Assembly: GCA_027600665.1 (NCBI GenBank)
Contig: JADGJL010000776.1
Location: forward strand, 1 to 14,032
Source of the DNA: Irineochytrium annulatum
Taxonomy: Eukaryota > Chytridiomycota > Chytridiomycetes > Chytridiales > Chytridiaceae
Direction of reading: 5' to 3'
Length of the DNA stretch: 14,032 bases
Position numbers and translations under genes: made by a program. Each line of letters begins with the position of its first letter. Within the stretch, counting starts at the first letter, position 1. This document shows, in pieces, positions 11,601 through 14,032 of this stretch. The notes below the pieces were generated by a model that was not told the DNA's origin, made no database searches, and saw only the letters and a program-made list of their open reading frames with translations.

Positions 11601-11862
11601 TTCGGAGCTCCTGCCGGGTGGACATTAATGCTTCAGGTGAGTTAGCTTTCGCCTTTCGCCTGAGTTAAATCTTGACTATCGTTCCATCTCATTATGGTGC
11701 GTCGAACTCCTAGGTGGGGATCGATGCGTGATTACGGGCCTTCCCGAGGACGTTGAAGCAAGTATCGGGCAGTTGCGGGTCTTCTTGGGCTTGTGGGCCA
11801 ACGCCGTTGCTCCAATGATGTTCTGCTTCCAGCCGCCACCGTTTTACGGACCGGTGAGGTGA
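8698..11862 (+). CDS. Multi-exon protein of unknown function with KH-like and winged-helix-like segments
   Basis: Eight firm exons from 9201: 9201-9280, 9335-9743, 9796-9894, 9962-10033, 10092-10262, 10329-10409, 10460-11636 and 11714-11862. They give 745 aa counted from the ATG at 9201. Coding clearly extends upstream of 9201 (PSSQWL in frame), and a start at 8698 is possible. Seen: a KH-like stretch at residues 14-60 (IFKRFGAEV, LAVVGQKDCVTAAANELERHL); a basic KKKKW region; TGDDHYFDRRM near 230; an acidic linker (DTDADDDD). Two winged-helix-like modules follow at about 344-411 (ending HGLVDVCGN..VSLTIKGRSF) and 430-512, then a charged helix (WETQLEEEAMKAAEARKEG), a Ser/Thr-rich region and a compact C-terminus (VITGLPEDVE). 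KH and LOTUS/winged-helix combinations point to RNA binding, but this is an inference from patterns; I do not recognise the family. The donor at 10263 could instead be 10260. Confidence 0.62.
8935..8966. repeat. Two tandem 16-bp units
   Basis: GGGAAGGTCACGTCGG at 8935-8950 is followed directly by GGGAAGGTCGCGTCGG, one base different. The unit is not a multiple of three, and it straddles a candidate intron boundary (8941) in the poorly resolved 5' part of the KH-like gene. Confidence 0.8.
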
Positions 11863-12559
11863 TGTCTATTCAACTACGGTGTGGATTTTAATTACTGACG
11901 TCGGCTGAGTGAGTGCTTTACCTCTTCCACACACCCCTTCTATTTTCCTTCTTTTACGCTATCGTGTCTGTGGGTTTTTTCTGAAGTTGCTTGTTAACGA
12001 TATTGCGTGTTGGGAGGGTAGAATGTTTGCGTAATGAAATAGTCGCCACCAGTGTTGGTATGACTTCTTTTTGCTCATACGGTTAAATTCCTGGGGGATT
12101 TCTTTTTTCAAATTTTGTGGGAGCTTCCGTTCAGCTATCAAGAATAACCAATAGCGCTTGTTCAACAAAAATGATGATAAGCGTTAACGCATTATACTTT
12201 TGCAAGCGACAAAATTCTATTGACAACATGTCGCTGTAAAAAGTTTCCGATGAACAACCGTGTTAGAACATCCGAGAGCCCAGTGGAGCGAGCGCCATGG
12301 GCGACTGGCGCCGAGGGTGTGGCGGGTAGATCGAATCTTTACTTGGTAACCTGTTTTCCACTGGGTTTGCGCCCACTATGACCCTTAAGCCCTCATCCAC
12401 GAGGCTCACCACCTAATTAATCGCTCTCTGCGATTTATGTATGGGTAGAAAGGGAACTCTACGTTGCGTTCTGACATTCACTGATGGTGTCCATTTGCGT
12501 CTGAAAAAAATGGAGAGCAAAACTTCTCCAACCTTTGTTGAAGTGCAATCGTTTAAAAA
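11863..12559. other. Convergent intergenic spacer
   Basis: 697 bp between the 3' ends of the plus-strand KH-like gene and the minus-strand coiled-coil gene. It is more AT-rich than its flanks. Minor symmetry: a 10-bp palindrome GCGTTAACGC at 12181-12190; AGCGACA/TGTCGCT arms at 12205-12211 and 12229-12235; CCCAGTGGA near 12280 with its reverse complement near 12358. No ORF with family likeness and no tRNA-like cloverleaf were seen. Confidence 0.5.
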
Positions 12560-13635
12560 CTAATTCGTTGATCTTTTATGCAAGGGAGAAGATGAAGGAA
12601 CTTCAGTCACTTTATCTCCTTCCCGCTTCACCGACTCTGTCAAATGAACAAATTTCTTAATCCGCCGCGCTTCTCGGTCTACGGCCGCTTGAAATGTCTT
12701 CGGTGACTTCTTTGCCGCCTCCTCGACCCCATGCATGTGGCCCCCGTATCGTCCGTAGCAATAGTAAGGTAGGTTCCGTTCCGCACTTGGAGGCAGTCGG
12801 GCGGCCGGGATGTGACGGGTGGGGCTTGGCGACTGGGCGACCTGGAGGACCTTGCGCGAGTGAAGTGGTCGCGGCGCCGGAACGGGTCCCAGAGGAACAC
12901 GGGATGAAGGTTGTCGCGGTGTCGGCGGCACTAGCGTTCCTAGGCTCCCGAGGCTCCCGTTGTCAACCTTAATCTCGGCGGCCGCTGCACCCTCCCCAGC
13001 CCTAAGGCCGTCAACCCAGACCCCCACATTCCCCGCTCTGGCCGCCCTGGCTTCATCGCCCTCCATCAAGGCTTTCGTCCCGACCCCATCCCCGTTCTTC
13101 TCCGACCCAAATTCCGTCGCGTCCTCGTCCTCCTCACACAGCGTAGCTTCGTGGCCTACTCCGCCGTCGCCCTCCAAGGTGTAGCCAGTCGTCCCGCTTA
13201 ATGTGTTCATGGCAGTCTCCAGCCGTGTCAACCTGAAATCAAACACCAGAAGGAGATTCTTGGCCGTCACCAAAGAGCATGCTAAAGCAAGGCTCACCTC
13301 GTCCTTAGACCTCCGATCTTGAGCTGAAGGTTGGACACCCCGTGGCTCTTAAGCTGGAGGTCGCGGATCGTGCAGTTTGCAAGGATCGCAGCGGAGCGCC
13401 AGCTCTCGACCTCTGATGACAGCGAAGAAATCGTTGTCTGCTGCTGCTGTAGCTCACGCTCCAAAGTCGAAACGCGTTCGGCCAGCCGGTCACTGGCAGC
13501 GCGTTCGTCCGCCAACATCTTGTCGAAGTGATCTTGAAACTGCCGGTCGTATTCCGCACGGATGCCATCAAAGAGGCTAGCCAGGGAGTGATGGATCTGG
13601 GAGACGTTGAAGGTGGGCGGGTGCCAGCTGGACAT
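12560..13635 (-). CDS. Hypothetical coiled-coil protein
   Basis: Two exons on the minus strand, 13635-13298 and 13232-12560, are joined across a 65-bp intron (GTGAGC..TTTCAG). The junction completes an Arg codon and keeps frame, giving 336 aa with stop TAG. Residues about 20-125 are a coiled coil: charged heptads such as RLAERVSTLERELQQQQ, continuing across the junction into RLTRLETAMNTL. That continuity supports the splice. The middle is acidic (EEDEDATEFGSEK), then Pro/Ser/Arg-rich. The end is basic (REARRIKKF). No catalytic motif, signal peptide or membrane span is visible. The ATG at 13635 (MSSWHPP) is preferred over an upstream in-frame ATG at 13743, whose extension runs through AT-rich sequence. 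I do not recognise a family; a scaffold role is only a guess. Confidence 0.68.
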
Positions 13636-14032
13636 TCGAGGTGACGGTGACTGTGGAGGCTCACGATGGCTTGTGCAATGACAAAAACTCACTAATGGAG
13701 ATCGGACAACATACCTACGTATATTTATGTGTATACTAAACATATATGTTTACAATGATATATCACTATTTAATAATTTAGTAGACGATGCAGGCATCAA
13801 GTCAACGTTGTGTAGGTGTTGCAGTGAAGCACCAAGGGCAATGTTTTTCACCGTTCGCGAAGGTGAGGGACAGCTGCCTTTGTGAGGCCCAATCCAAATA
13901 CAGCGGCTTGTAGCATAAAGATGCCCATCCCTTGCCCGTCCATTTTTTCAGTCCCGCCAGCGTCCTGGTCCGGCCAGCGCCCCTGTACTCACCTTGTGCC
14001 CGTCGTCCCCGCACCCGATCCTCACCACACGC
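13636..14032. promoter_or_regulatory. AT-rich upstream region of coiled-coil gene, with possible partial exon at the right edge
   Basis: 13690-13790 is strongly AT-rich (TATATTTATGTGTATAC, CATATATG), suiting a promoter for the minus-strand coiled-coil gene. At the edge, minus-strand 14032-13993 reads open (VVRIGCGDDGHK) and stops at an ideal donor GTGAGTA at 13992. It may be the end of an exon of a gene lying mostly outside the window. No acceptor and next exon could be assigned, so this part is weak. Confidence 0.3.

Noticed and set aside
12280..12420. tRNA or small structured RNA in the convergent spacer
   Set aside because: Short inverted arms occur, but no cloverleaf with a T-loop motif or snRNA signature could be built.
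13802..14014. Minus-strand 70-aa ORF at the right edge
   Set aside because: No family likeness was seen, and its start overlaps a strong donor site at 13992, so it more likely reads through an intron.

Overview
The window looks like nuclear DNA of an intron-rich fungus, most likely a basidiomycete. The genes carry many short introns (about 45-90 bp) with GT..AG ends. The Sec61 alpha and arrestin-fold proteins are eukaryotic, and the Sec61 sequence resembles basidiomycete Sec61 as I remember it. Lineage is an inference; no database search was possible. I saw no prokaryotic operon, CRISPR array, tRNA or complete transposon.

Layout, left to right. (1) 3286 down to the left edge, minus strand: an eight-exon gene for an Artemis/SNM1-type metallo-beta-lactamase/beta-CASP DNA-repair nuclease. 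Its reading frame is still open at base 1, so the C-terminus is missing. The tail is long, acidic and built from degenerate 78-residue (234-bp) tandem repeats. (2) 5884 to 3647, minus strand: a complete nine-exon SEC61 alpha gene (translocon channel, about 472 aa). It appears to start from a 7-nt first exon followed by a 369-bp intron. (3) 5885-7099: a 1.2-kb divergent intergenic region with a TATA-like site, a possible 5'UTR intron, a perfect 16-bp inverted repeat and a 33-codon small ORF. (4) 7100-8456, plus strand: an arrestin-fold protein (two exons, 432 aa). (5) About 8698 or 9201 to 11862, plus strand: a many-exon gene of unknown function with one KH-like and two winged-helix-like segments. 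(6) 11863-12559: a convergent intergenic spacer. (7) 13635 to 12560, minus strand: a two-exon coiled-coil protein of unknown function. (8) 13636-14032: an AT-rich upstream region, with a possible last piece of a further minus-strand exon at the edge.

The genes do not form an obvious pathway. Protein translocation (Sec61), trafficking (arrestin-like), DNA repair (Artemis-like) and a probable RNA-binding protein simply sit together, as is usual in fungal genomes. The most notable observations are the hidden Artemis-like gene with its 78-residue repeats, the tiny SEC61 first exon, and the hairpin plus small ORF in the putative arrestin leader. All exon models were joined by eye from frame, splice signals and family similarity, so single junctions may be off.
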